From Methylocystis sp. B8 (GTDB lineage Bacteria; Pseudomonadota; Alphaproteobacteria; Rhizobiales; Beijerinckiaceae), in contig NZ_VBTZ01000002.1 in the NCBI RefSeq assembly GCF_005771425.1, forward strand, positions 62,001 through 126,000: 64,000 nt of DNA, read 5' to 3'. Position 1 is the stretch's first letter. Every line of letters starts with the position of its first letter. Position numbers and translations under genes: made by a program. Of the stretch, positions 39,902 through 48,700 are shown in pieces. The notes under the pieces were generated by a model, which was not told where the DNA came from, searched no databases, and worked only from the letters and a program-made list of their open reading frames with translations.

Positions 39902-40441
39902 ATGGCCGAGATTCGAACCGTCACTACGCTTCGCAGGAAGCGCGACGAAATCATCACCGTCATCAAGCTCTATGAGCGCCAGCTGGAACAGGCTCGCGCC
40001 GATCTGGCGCACGTCTCGGCGGCGATGCGGATATTCGAGTCAGACGCGGACGTTAAACCCTATGTCGATATTCACCGCATCTTTAAGCGCGCTGAGAAGA
40101 TCGAACTGTGCCGGGAAGCGCTCGTCAGCGGACCGATGACGACGAAGGAACTGGCGCTATTCTTGATGCACAAAAAGGGCCTCGATACAGGCGATAAGGT
40201 TCTCGCGAAGGCCGTCGCGAACAATCTCATTCATTCGCTGCGGATGCAGGCGCTACGCGGGCGCGTCGTGATGGACGGGAAGCGGAAGGGCGTTTGCGTG
40301 TGGAGGCTGGCGGAAGAGGCGCGACAGGACGCCGCGCCTCCTGAGTTGCCTCTTACGCTGCGTTACGACGGCGCAAAGCCTCTTCATAACTTCCGGGGTG
40401 AAGCTTGCCAGTCTTTACCTCGGAAATGCGTCCCTGATTGA
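39902..40441 (+). CDS. Transposon passenger protein of unknown function
   Basis: 179 residues. The N-terminal half is a coiled helix (RRKRDEIITVIKLYERQLEQ then ARADLAHVSAAMRIFE); the middle has YVDIHRIFKRAEKIELCREA, GPMTTKELALFLMHKKGLDT and NNLIHSLRMQALRGRVV, with the look of a winged-helix DNA-binding unit. Proteins of this pattern recur in alphaproteobacterial genomes, often near insertion elements; no function is known to me. Its last 89 bases overlap the 3' end of the next, opposing gene, so the tail after about residue 140 may not be conserved. Confidence 0.62.
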   Translation: MAEIRTVTTLRRKRDEIITVIKLYERQLEQARADLAHVSAAMRIFESDADVKPYVDIHRIFKRAEKIELCREALVSGPMTTKELALFLMHKKGLDTGDKVLAKAVANNLIHSLRMQALRGRVVMDGKRKGVCVWRLAEEARQDAAPPELPLTLRYDGAKPLHNFRGEACQSLPRKCVPD

Positions 40442-40553
40442 CGTCATAGTCGAGCATGATGCGCGAATAAAACTCGCCATTCATGATTCGGATATGAATC
40501 TGAACAGCCTCTTCGAAGGTGAGCTTGTGGCACGGTTTGCGAGTGAGCGTCAT
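40353..40553 (-). CDS. Small transposon passenger protein, helix-turn-helix-like
   Basis: 66 residues from the ATG giving MTLTRKPCHKLTFEEAVQIH. The segment HIRIMNGEFYSRIMLDYDVN then QGRISEVKTGKLHPGSYEEA reads like a small helix-turn-helix that recognises DNA (x-I-x-x-D-Y-x-V-N-Q-G-R-I-S-E). An open frame 18 codons longer exists, but an AGAGCCC...GGGCTCT hairpin lies just ahead of the chosen ATG, which suggests a leader. Convergent and overlapping with the preceding passenger gene. Confidence 0.6.
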   Translation of the reverse strand: MTLTRKPCHKLTFEEAVQIHIRIMNGEFYSRIMLDYDVNQGRISEVKTGKLHPGSYEEALRRRNAA

Positions 40554-40607
40554 ATAAAGAGCCCTTACATGGGCTCTGGAAGACTTGACATGCCCTCTCG
40601 CGTGCAA

Positions 40608-40935
40608 GACAATGCACGTGTCATTCGAGACAGCCGCAAGTCTTTCCAGAGCCGTTGCGGTTTAGACGGGAGCCGAGGTCTGCAAACCTCGGCTTTCCGC
40701 GTTTTAAAGGCCGATTTGACCTTGTATCGCAAATATCCATGAGCTGAGCGGCGGAGTCAATAGGGGCCCGCGTAGCGCCCCAATGATCGTCGTTCATAAA
40801 ATTAGCTAGGGTAGGTGCTCCAGGCTATTCTGGCTATCCATAAGCCTCTCTGTCGCCCCTGGTGTCCCCCTGATGCATCTCTGAATTATCGTGGGCTTCT
40901 GATACCCACTTTGTTCGTATTTGTTCCCTGACTGT
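40608..40935. other. Non-coding stretch inside the transposon
   Basis: About 330 bp between the small helix-turn-helix gene and the transposase gene. It contains a strong hairpin at 40671-40694 (AGCCGAGGT, loop CTGCAA, ACCTCGGCT, then TT), which could end transcripts on the plus strand or the opposing transposase transcript. No other gene or RNA was recognised. Confidence 0.5.
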
Positions 40936-41919
40936 TCAAATTTCTTGGTGCCGCTGCCAATACCCAGTGAAATCGGGGCTGGCCTTTTTCTTGGTCATTA
41001 GAGCGGCTAGGCGCTCCACCTGTTCGCCGTTGCTCATCCGGCGGTGATCCTCGCGCCATGACGCTTCCTGCGCATAGCGGAGCAAATAAGCGCCCGCGAC
41101 GTGATGATGATGGCCGATCTCGGCGCGGCGTAGGCGCGAGAAATATGACTCCGCATCATTCGTGCACGCGTCATCGAAGCTGTAAGCCTCTTCGTGATTG
41201 ATGCGGCGCATTTCGAAGTTCTTATGCAGCGCGTCCCAAGAGGACGCTTCGTCGGCGTGAACGATCGAGCCCTTCGCGATCCGCGCGCGAATGAAATCGA
41301 GCGCATGGCCTTCCGACCGGAAGACCGCCGGGACTGAACGGCCGTCGCGGGCGCGAACGATGATGACGCATTGGCGCTTGCCAGACTTATTGCCGGTAAG
41401 GCGACGATCGCGCCGGTTCTCGCGCATGTTCGCGGGCTTGACGTAACCGCCGAAGTAACCGCCATCAATTTCGACTTCCTCGCCTGCGCCGCCAACGATG
41501 CGGCCCTTCATCTCTTCGGCCATCGCTTCGCGCAGCTTGTGCAACAGGACGAAAGCAGCCTTGTAGGACGTTCCTAGATCACGAGACAAAGCGAGAGCGC
41601 TCTTACCCTTCACCTCATTGGCGAAGATGGCGATAGCGGCGAGATAGACGCGCAGCGGCAGCTTGTGAGACGCAAAGAGCGTCCCCGAAGTCGCGCTGAA
41701 ATCCTTCGCACAGGCGCGGCAACGGAAGCGCGGCGCGCCATTCGGGCGCCGGCAGTCATACGCGTCCACGCCGCCGCAATGCGGGCAGACGGGCTTGCCG
41801 TCAGTTTCGAGCCAGCGCACGCGGCAGAACATCGTCTCGGCTTCCGCATCGGACATGCGGAAAATGCTGGCGAGCGAAAGCGTCTTTGCGGCGCGGGAGA
41901 GAAGGAAATGTTGCGACAT
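40936..41919 (-). CDS. IS1595-family (ISXO2-type) DDE transposase
   Basis: 327 residues from MSQHFLLSRAAKTLSLASIF, a typical start for this family; a frame nine codons longer is open. An N-terminal zinc ribbon (CPHCGGVDAYDCRR and FRCRACAKDFSATSGTLF) is followed by the DDE domain: VEIDGGYFGGYVKP (first Asp), GSIVHADEASSWDAL (second Asp), and a probable acidic residue near TNDAESYFSRLRRAEIGHHH. The gene looks intact, so the element may be active. It is divergent from the DUF6471 gene, with dyad sites between. Confidence 0.95.
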   Translation of the reverse strand: MSQHFLLSRAAKTLSLASIFRMSDAEAETMFCRVRWLETDGKPVCPHCGGVDAYDCRRPNGAPRFRCRACAKDFSATSGTLFASHKLPLRVYLAAIAIFANEVKGKSALALSRDLGTSYKAAFVLLHKLREAMAEEMKGRIVGGAGEEVEIDGGYFGGYVKPANMRENRRDRRLTGNKSGKRQCVIIVRARDGRSVPAVFRSEGHALDFIRARIAKGSIVHADEASSWDALHKNFEMRRINHEEAYSFDDACTNDAESYFSRLRRAEIGHHHHVAGAYLLRYAQEASWREDHRRMSNGEQVERLAALMTKKKASPDFTGYWQRHQEI

Positions 41920-41927
41920 GTCACCAC

Positions 41928-42006
41928 ATCCGATGATATTATGCATCGGATATAGCGGTAGACGTAATTAAAAGCAAGGATTAATATCATCACATATGAT
42001 GATATT
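41928..42006. promoter_or_regulatory. Operator-like dyads between transposase and DUF6471 genes
   Basis: Two perfect dyads lie in the 98-bp divergent promoter region: ATCCGATG / CATCGGAT (41928-41935 and 41944-41951, 8-base spacer) and AATATCATCA / TGATGATATT (41983-41992 and 41997-42006, 4-base spacer). Both contain GATGATATT, a repeated 9-mer. The arrangement resembles binding sites of a dimeric regulator that controls both genes. Confidence 0.6.
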
Positions 42007-42017
42007 TTGAGGCTCAC

Positions 42018-42263
42018 ATGGCTGCGAAGGCGGACCCTGCTACACAAGCATATGAAACGAAGGCGAAAAACCTCTTGAAAGGGGAATTGAAGCGGCGCGG
42101 CGTGACGTATGCGCAGCTTGCCGAAAAGCTCGCGGCTATCGGAGTGAAAGAGACAGACCGGAATCTAAACAATAAGATCAGCCGTGGCGGGTTTACCGCA
42201 GCCTTTCTGATTCAATGTTTAGAGGTCATCGGGTGCAAAACGCTGCATTTAGATGCGGATTAA
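42018..42263 (+). CDS. DUF6471 protein, XRE-like, possible transposon regulator
   Basis: 81 residues: LLKGELKRRGVTYAQLAEKL, then GVKETDRNLNNKISRGGFTA and FLIQCLEVIGCKTLHL. It matches DUF6471, a small family whose helices resemble the XRE/lambda-repressor helix-turn-helix (VTYAQLAEKL as helices 1-2, NLNNKISRG as the recognition region). Transcribed divergently from the transposase across the dyads, so it may regulate the element. That role is inference. Confidence 0.75.
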   Translation: MAAKADPATQAYETKAKNLLKGELKRRGVTYAQLAEKLAAIGVKETDRNLNNKISRGGFTAAFLIQCLEVIGCKTLHLDAD

Positions 42264-43102
42264 TTATCGCGTTTTCCATTTTCCTCTGTTCATCCGCAGG
42301 TTCTAAACCAGGCCAAGAGTCCCTCTCCGTAGTGGAGAACGCCGTAGGACCACAGGATCATAAAACCGCCGATGACACGTGGGATTGGCCAATTTCCGGG
42401 CAGCCCGAGCGGTCCAATCAACCTGCAATCATTGCCGAACAGCAGCCGCCCGAGCCCGATCATCCCCAACACGCCAATAGATATTCCGACGAAGGCAGCG
42501 AAGATCGAGCGATAGCGCGCCAAAGTGCAAACGCTAGCGAGCGGCAGGCCGATTATGCGGAGTTCGGACTCTGGGTTGGCGCCATCGCCGCTTTGGCTAC
42601 CGCGTGGGCCGCTTTGGCTGCGGGCGCCGCTGCCAAATCTGCCGCCAAGTCCAATGAAATCGCTAGTGAAACCGCTAAACGCGAATTGCGGGCTTATCTC
42701 AATGTTGAGAAATCGGAAGTCAGAGATCTCAATGGGGACACTCATTACTTCATTCAATTCAAGAATTTTGGACCTACTCCGGCTTACCGCGTCACCGGAT
42801 GGGTAGTTCTCGAAATGCAGCCAATAGATTTTAGCAAAGTCGCTGAATTGAGCTTTTTTGGCGACATTCCACCCGGCGGCCAGTTCCACTCCAACTTGTT
42901 CGGCCCGAGACCACTCACTAGATCCGAGATCAACAGGATTATAGCCTGCGATCTCGAAATATTTCTCTACGGCCAACTCAATTATACTGACGCCTTCGGC
43001 CAAAAGCGCACGACAAAGTTCCGTCGGGTGATCGGCGGGAAACGCTGGGTAGCCAGATACGGCCAAATGAACATTTGCCAAGAAGGAAATGAAAGTGATT
43101 AG
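42215..43102 (+). CDS. Transposon passenger membrane protein of unknown function
   Basis: Up to 295 residues, starting within the end of the DUF6471 gene (ATG 42215, or GTG 42233). A hydrophobic start (CGLIIAFSIFLCSSAGS), a polar linker to about residue 110, a second helix ADYAEFGLWVGAIAALATAW then AALAAGA, and a C-terminal beta-type domain: KRELRAYLNVEKSEVRDLNG, HYFIQFKNFGPTPAYRVTGW. The RELRAYLxVE and KNFGPTPAY pattern recurs in uncharacterised bacterial membrane proteins. The opposite strand is also open for 278 codons but lacks such features. Confidence 0.65.
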   Translation: MFRGHRVQNAAFRCGLIIAFSIFLCSSAGSKPGQESLSVVENAVGPQDHKTADDTWDWPISGQPERSNQPAIIAEQQPPEPDHPQHANRYSDEGSEDRAIARQSANASERQADYAEFGLWVGAIAALATAWAALAAGAAAKSAAKSNEIASETAKRELRAYLNVEKSEVRDLNGDTHYFIQFKNFGPTPAYRVTGWVVLEMQPIDFSKVAELSFFGDIPPGGQFHSNLFGPRPLTRSEINRIIACDLEIFLYGQLNYTDAFGQKRTTKFRRVIGGKRWVARYGQMNICQEGNESD

Positions 43103-43162
43103 CGCCAGCCGCGCTACGCCCGACACGGGCGCGCTCCTAGATCACGGATTCCCTCGCGCTAG

Positions 43163-43189
43163 GCTTGTGGCGTTTGCGCCATAATACCG
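43163..43189 (-). repeat. Right terminal inverted repeat of the IS1595-type element
   Basis: Exact reverse complement of the left 27-bp end. The N-terminal glycosyltransferase frame reads 12 codons into this end (GIMAQTPQA at its close) before a stop. Confidence 0.92.
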
Positions 43190-43197
43190 GGATAGTC
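43190..43197 (+). repeat. 8-bp target site duplication, right copy
   Basis: GGATAGTC, identical to 39836-39843, immediately outside the right inverted repeat. Confidence 0.93.
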
Positions 43198-44145
43198 GAG
43201 TCGATCGATCGCTCGAACGAGCTGGCGCGCAACGACGGCCTCCTGATAAAGCGCGACGACGACCGTGTAGATCGGCAGACCCACATCGCTTTCGAGCGCT
43301 TCGGCGTCTTCGCCTGGCTGAAAACTCGCCGCGAAAGCGAAAAGCCTGAGAAACACGCCACAGCAGAATGCGCTCGTAAGGAGCAAGGCGGATGCAATGC
43401 GCAGAAAGAAGAAGGGAGCGTAAAGGCTGGCCGACAGTCCGATTACCAAAGCGAGCAGCAGCCCCACATGCGTGCGCCGCAGATTGCCGCGTGCGCACAA
43501 GTCTCTGTCAACACGTTCGATAAGGAATGCCGCATTGGAGGCCGCGCCAGCCGGATCGGCGCGGCGAACCGCCTCGAAAAAGCGCGTGCGGGTTGTGATT
43601 GCGAATTGCGGCCGGCCTTTCGCGGCTCGGCATGCGCTCATCAATCGAAAGACGCCGCTGCCGCTCGGCGCGAACAGCCAACGAACGCCGCTCGAAGGAT
43701 CGCGAATGCGCGCGCAGCCGCGTGCGGCGGTCGACGCACCTGATGCGCAGACGTCGACAGGGCGGTCGATGAAGTCGACGTTAAGATGCCTCGCAAGGCT
43801 CCGATAGAATACATCCTCCGAGACGAGCCCTTCGGCGAGCAACGCTTCGTCGGCGCAAACGCCTTGTCGGCGCGCGGTCGCAGCAGCGAATTCAAGAGTC
43901 AGCTCCGGCGCCCCGTGATCCAAGAGAAAAGCGATTTCGATTGGAATCGATCGCGGCGATGTCGCCTGAGACGGCGAGATACGGCGAACCGTCGAGGATA
44001 CAACGAAGGCGCGGCGCCTGAAGACTTGCGGATGATCGTCCTTGATCTGCGAAGCAGAGGAAGCGACACTATCGATCGGGACATAACTCGTGCAATAAAT
44101 CCGGCGCGCGCAAGCAGCCTGCGAGCGACTATCGGCTTCAAGCAT
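43190..44145 (-). pseudogene. Glycosyltransferase family 2 with MshEN-like domain, N-terminal part of the interrupted gene
   Basis: About 316 residues. Residues 65-130 resemble the type II secretion GspE N-terminal (MshEN) domain, with LTLEFAAATARRQGVCADEA then LLAEGLVSEDVFYRSLARHL and FIDRPV. A membrane helix pair follows near 225-275 (VGLLLALVIGLSASLYAPFF, ALLLTSAFCCGVFLRLFAF), then the start of the catalytic domain, LPIYTVVVALYQEAVVARQL and RAIDRLDYP. The domain order matches XagB-type glycosyltransferases of exopolysaccharide or cell-surface polysaccharide synthesis. It is cut by the transposon and lacks the catalytic core. The ATG at 44145 is 18 bp from the divergent gene. Confidence 0.85.
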
Positions 44146-44163
44146 AGGCTAGGCAATAACTTT

Positions 44164-45075
44164 ATGCGCTGTACCAAAAAATCGCGCCGATTCGCTTTCG
44201 TCGCTTCGCTCCGCGCGGCGCTCGCCGCACTGCTCCTCGCGTCATGTTTCCCGGCCGCGGCCGCTGAGGGCGCGCCGCCCGCGCCGGCCGTCCCAGCGCC
44301 GACGCCGCCTGCTACGACCGCGCCATCATTTTGGGACCCTAACCACACCCCAGAAAAGCCTGACCTCTCGGGCTTGCGCCAAATCCGCTTCCTGACGGAG
44401 GACGACTATCCGCCGTTCAATTTCCTGCTTGCGGATGGGCAGGTTGCAGGCTTCAACGTCGATCTCGCCCGAGCGATCTGCCTCGAACTCGATATCGCCT
44501 GCACGATCCAGCGGCGGCAGTGGGATCTGCTCATCCCCGCGCTCAACGACAATAGCGGAGACGCCATCATCGCTTCGCTGGCGATCAACGATGACACGCG
44601 CAAACAGGTCGATTTTTCTGGGCCGTATATGCTGACGCCCGGCCGGTTTGTCATGCAGAGCGACACGACCCTAAAGTCCGCCTCGCCAACCGCGCTTGCC
44701 GACCGTCCGATCGCCGTGGTCGCCGGCTCACGGCACGAGGCTTTTCTGAAGGCCTTTTATCCGCGCTCGACGCTGGTTGCGCTCGAAACGCCCGCGCTGG
44801 CGCGCAACGCGCTCAAGAATGGCCGCGTTCAGGCGCTTTTCGGCGACGCAATCTCGCTCTCTTACTGGCTGAATGGCGCGGAGGCGGCAGGCTGTTGCGT
44901 CTTTCGGGACGGACCTTTTACGGATCAAAAATATTTTGGCGAAGGCGTCGGCATCGCCGTGAAAAAGGGCAATGCGCCCCTGCGCCACGCGCTCGACTAT
45001 GCGCTGTTCCGGCTCGCTCAACGTGGGGTCTTCGCCGAGCTTTATCTAAAATATTTCCCGGTTGGGCCCTTTTAA
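44164..45075 (+). CDS. Periplasmic solute-binding protein, amino-acid type (SBP_bac_3)
   Basis: 303 residues: signal peptide (SLRAALAALLLASCFPAAAA), a proline/alanine linker, then a type II binding fold from about residue 72. Markers are LRQIRFLTEDDYPPFNFLLA, GFNVDLARAICLELDIACTI, GDAIIASLAINDDTRKQVDF and GEGVGIAVKKGNAPLRHALD. The family binds polar amino acids or related solutes for ABC uptake or signalling. No permease or ATPase gene is adjacent. The open frame extends 126 codons upstream, antisense to the glycosyltransferase, but the signal peptide fixes the start. Confidence 0.88.
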   Translation: MRCTKKSRRFAFVASLRAALAALLLASCFPAAAAEGAPPAPAVPAPTPPATTAPSFWDPNHTPEKPDLSGLRQIRFLTEDDYPPFNFLLADGQVAGFNVDLARAICLELDIACTIQRRQWDLLIPALNDNSGDAIIASLAINDDTRKQVDFSGPYMLTPGRFVMQSDTTLKSASPTALADRPIAVVAGSRHEAFLKAFYPRSTLVALETPALARNALKNGRVQALFGDAISLSYWLNGAEAAGCCVFRDGPFTDQKYFGEGVGIAVKKGNAPLRHALDYALFRLAQRGVFAELYLKYFPVGPF

Positions 45076-45491
45076 GCCGCTCCGCCCAACAGGACGGCGA
45101 TAGCTTCGCGCGCCCTTGCTATGGCGGCGCCGAGGGTCCCAGCCTTTTCGACCGCCTTAGGATCTGCGCCGCGCAATGCCCGCTCATAGGCCTCAGCCGC
45201 TTGGCCAACCTCAAAGGCGCCAATCGCCCGGGCTGAACCCTTTATGGTGTGAGCGAGTCCAATACGCCAATCGGCGTCGCCGGGCGCAGAGTCCGCGCGC
45301 AAGCGATCCACGAAATGCCCCGCCTGAGCGTCGAAAAGCGCCAGCAGCTCTCGCTCGAGGTCATGGTCGCCAAACGTCTGGCGCGAGAGATGAACGAGGT
45401 CGATCGGCGATTCCGCCTCCGTTTGAGGAAATGGTTGTGGTTGAGCTTCGCAGTCTAGAAACGTCGATTCCGCCAGTTTGGCCATCCCCAT
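45072..45491 (-). CDS. Hpt-domain phosphotransfer protein
   Basis: 139 residues. The histidine phosphotransfer domain covers about residues 30-135; GLAHTIKGSARAIGAFEVGQ carries the phosphoacceptor histidine in the HTIKGSA motif. LLALFDAQAGHFVDRLRAD is the preceding helix. Hpt proteins relay phosphate between hybrid kinases and response regulators; in alphaproteobacteria they often serve cell-cycle or polarity circuits. It is divergent from the giant polar-type protein gene by 250 bp. MAKLAEST, two codons in, is an equally good start. Its stop overlaps the end of the solute-binding gene. Confidence 0.85.
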   Translation of the reverse strand: MGMAKLAESTFLDCEAQPQPFPQTEAESPIDLVHLSRQTFGDHDLERELLALFDAQAGHFVDRLRADSAPGDADWRIGLAHTIKGSARAIGAFEVGQAAEAYERALRGADPKAVEKAGTLGAAIARAREAIAVLLGGAA

Positions 45492-45741
45492 TCCCGTTCC
45501 CCTTTGATATCTATCGCAAAGTCAGACGCTTTTGGAGCCCGCCGAACGGGTGTGGCCTCAAAATTGACGCTTCTTTCCTGAAGGGCCCGTTAACGAAGTT
45601 TCCGGATACGTCCCAAGCCCGTGTTTCAATTGCTCGGCATGGGCTGTAAAGTTTGGTTAATCTTTATTCACCGGCAGTCGTTTAGCGGCGGGCCGCGAAA
45701 TCGGCCGACGGGATGCGTTCTGCGCCGACTGGAGAGGGCGA

Positions 45742-48700
45742 ATGGCGACATCGGGAAAGATCCAGGACGCGGCGACTGCTGCTGTGACCGCGCTCGAGGA
45801 AGCGCTGGACATCAGCGCCATGTCCGAAGCCGCCGGCGTCCTGGACGAGGCGAACGAACGGTCCGGGTCGGGAGCGGAAGCGCATGGGTTAGACGCGCGG
45901 AGGTCGACGACGGCTTACGACGAGCAGCAAAACCGCGCTCGGCCGCCACAAGGGACGATCGCCCCAGCCTTGGCGCCGGCGAACGACGATCGCCGGACGG
46001 TCGGCGAATTGCGGCAGGCGCTGCAGATCAAGCCCAACCGCTCGATCATGGCGCTCACCTTCGCCTTTATGGCCCTATGGGCGGGCTGCTGGGCCGTCTA
46101 TGTCTACTTCCATCAGGCCGAAATCCTCGACGCCAGCGGCTCGATGCTGGCGCCGAAGCCGGCTCTGACGCTTGCGGCGCTGGTCGCTCCCCTCTTCTTT
46201 CTATTCCTCACCGGGTTGATGGCGCGTCGCGCCCACGAGATGCGGCTCATCGCCAATTGCATGACGGAGGTGGCCATTCGGCTCATTGAGCCGGAAACGG
46301 TCGCCACCGAACAGGTTGTATCGCTTTCTCAGGCGATCCGACGCGAAGCGGCCTCCATGGGCGACGGCATCGAGCGGGCGCTGGCGCGAGCTGGCGAACT
46401 CGAAGTGATCGTGCGCACTGAAGTCACCAACCTGGAACGCTCCTACACCGAAAACGAACGGCGCATTCGGCTGCTCATCGACGAACTGACGCGTGAACGC
46501 GAAGCCATCGTCGTCAACGCCGACAACGCGCGCAATGCGCTCTTTGGCGCACGCGAGACGCTTTCCCAAGAGCTTGCCACGACCTCAGTCCATCTCGCCG
46601 AAGCGGTGAGCCAGGCCGGAGCGCGCGTCTCTTCCTCGCTCGGCTCCAAAGGCGAAGAAATCCGCCTGGCCCTCGAACAGGCGGGCGACGCTTTCGAGTC
46701 AACTTTGGCGAGTCATGGCGGAAGGGTGCTCTTCGCCCTGAACCAAACCGGCGACGAAGTCGCGCAGAAAGTGATCGGCGCGAGCGAGGACGTGAGCCGG
46801 CGCTTCGCCGAAGGCGTCGAAGAAGTCAGCCGCAGGCTCGAAGGTTCGAGCCAAGCGATCGCCAGCGACTTCAGTTCGCGCGGGGCCGATGTGCTCGAGC
46901 GCTTTGAAGAGATCGGCGCAAATTTTTCCGAAGCGATGGGCGGCCAGGGAGAGTGTATCGTCGCAAAGCTTGCCGAGACTGGAGACGCCGTCCGCGAGAC
47001 GATCGAAACGCAGGGCGGAGCTTTCGAGCGGTCGCTTGCCGAAACTGAAGAGCGCTTGACGGCGCGCGTCGCCGAACACGTCGAAAACGCCCGAACGACC
47101 TTCGAAATTGCCGAAACCCGAATTGTCGGCCTGCTCGAAGACACGCAACACAAGGCTCAAAATGACTTTGAGCTGCAAGGACAAGCGCTTCATGACGCAA
47201 TTTCGCGCAGCTTGAACCAGAGCTCCGCGGCGCTCGTCGAGCAGGTGGACGCGTTGCAGGCGCGCTTTGTCGCCATCGCGGGCGAAGCCGTGTCGGCGAT
47301 CGGCCATCATGGCGACAGGGTGAATGAAGCGCTCGCCGACAACTTCCAGGCGTTCGAACAAACGGTGCTCGGCCGCGGAGAGGAAGTGGCGGAGCGGATC
47401 GGCGAACGCGGGGTACAAATTGAGGCCAGTCTTGCTGACCGGCTCGCAGCCTTCGAGGACGCCGTCGTCCGCAACAGCGCGGAAGCGGCGATGCGCGTCG
47501 CTGAACACGGCGATCGCGTGAGCGCCGTGATTTCAGGCGGACTCGCCGCCTTTGAAGATGCCGTCGTCCGCAACGGCGATGAGATCGCCGAGCGCGTCGG
47601 CGAACGCGGAGAACGCGCCGCATCGAACCTCGCCGCGCAACTCGCCGCTTTCGGAGACGCGGTCACGCTTCACGGCGAGGAAATCGCCCTGCGCGTCAGT
47701 GAGCATAGCGAACGTGCGACGGCGGCCCTTTCTGAAGGCCTCTCGACCTTCGAAGACATTGTCGCCCGCCAGGGCGAGGAATTGGCCGCGCGCGTCGCCG
47801 CCCGCGGCGAGCGCGCAGCCGCCGAACTTGGCGACAAGCTGACAGCTTTCGAGGAGAGCGTCGCGACGAACAGCGCGAAGGTCAATCAATCCATCACGCA
47901 GAGTCTCGAAGCAATCGAGAGCGTGCTTGTGCTTCAAGGCGGCGAGATCGCGCAGCGCGTGGCCGCCCATGCGGATCGCGCCGAAATCAGCCTTGCCGAA
48001 AAGCTCGGCGCCTTCGAGGACGCCGTCAGGCGCCATAGCGAAAGCGTGACGTCGGTCGTCGGCGAACATGCGACGCGCGTTGACCAATTGCTCGACGAGA
48101 GGCTGAATGCGCTCGAAACCGCTGGAATGCTCGTCGCCAAAACGATGGAGACGACGCGCGAGCGCGCCTTGCAGGAATTCGAGACTCACGGCGTTTCGCT
48201 GCGTGACAAGCTTCAGCAAACCGTCGCCGAAGCCTCATCAGCCCTTGCCGAAAACGCCGAGACGATTCATGAGCGCTTCGCAAATACGGCGAGCGACGCC
48301 GTTCTGGCGATCGCGACCCAAGGCGAGCGGCTTCATGAACTACTGAACGACCGGTTCGGCTCTTTTGAAAACGCCGTCTTGTCCGAAAGCAAGGAAGTCG
48401 TCGCTTCGCTGGCCGATCATAGCCAGCGGATGGCGCTGACGCTCGGCGAGCAGTTGACTCACTTCGAGAATGCGCTGCTACGCGACGGCGGCGAACTTGC
48501 CGACCGGGTCGGTCAGCATGCCGAGAGATTGAGCGCGGAAGCGCAGAAGATCACGCATCAGATCGACGACAGACTGCAGTCGCTTGACGAAACGATCCGC
48601 ATGCAGGGCGGTGCGCTCGTCGATAGGCTCTCGGCGCAGGTCGAGCATTACAACGCCAGGATCGGCGACAACTCTCGGCACTTCGCCGACGAAATCGACG

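Larger units (their letters stand above)
39844..43189. mobile_element. IS1595-family transposon with passenger genes (3346 bp)
   Basis: The element has perfect 27-bp terminal inverted repeats beginning CGGTATTATGGCGC (39844-39870 and 43163-43189) and an 8-bp target duplication. It encodes an ISXO2-type transposase on the minus strand and four other open frames. At 3.3 kb it is much longer than a simple IS1595 member (about 1 kb), so it is one of the passenger-carrying forms. Its ends include GGCGCAAACGCC, itself a small hairpin. It is inserted within the glycosyltransferase gene. Confidence 0.93.

Noticed and set aside
42290-43126. A 278-codon minus-strand open frame inside the transposon
   Set aside because: The plus strand carries a recognisable RELRAYLxVE/KNFGPTPAY pattern and a membrane helix; the minus frame reads as its shadow.
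43786-44163. A 126-codon N-terminal extension of the solute-binding protein
   Set aside because: The extension is antisense to the glycosyltransferase, and a normal signal peptide starts at 44164.
47446-48117. Tandem DNA periodicity of about 99 bp that could suggest a repeat array
   Set aside because: It reflects 33-residue protein repeats in the coiled-coil gene; the units are diverged in DNA and lack spacers, so it is neither a CRISPR nor a satellite.
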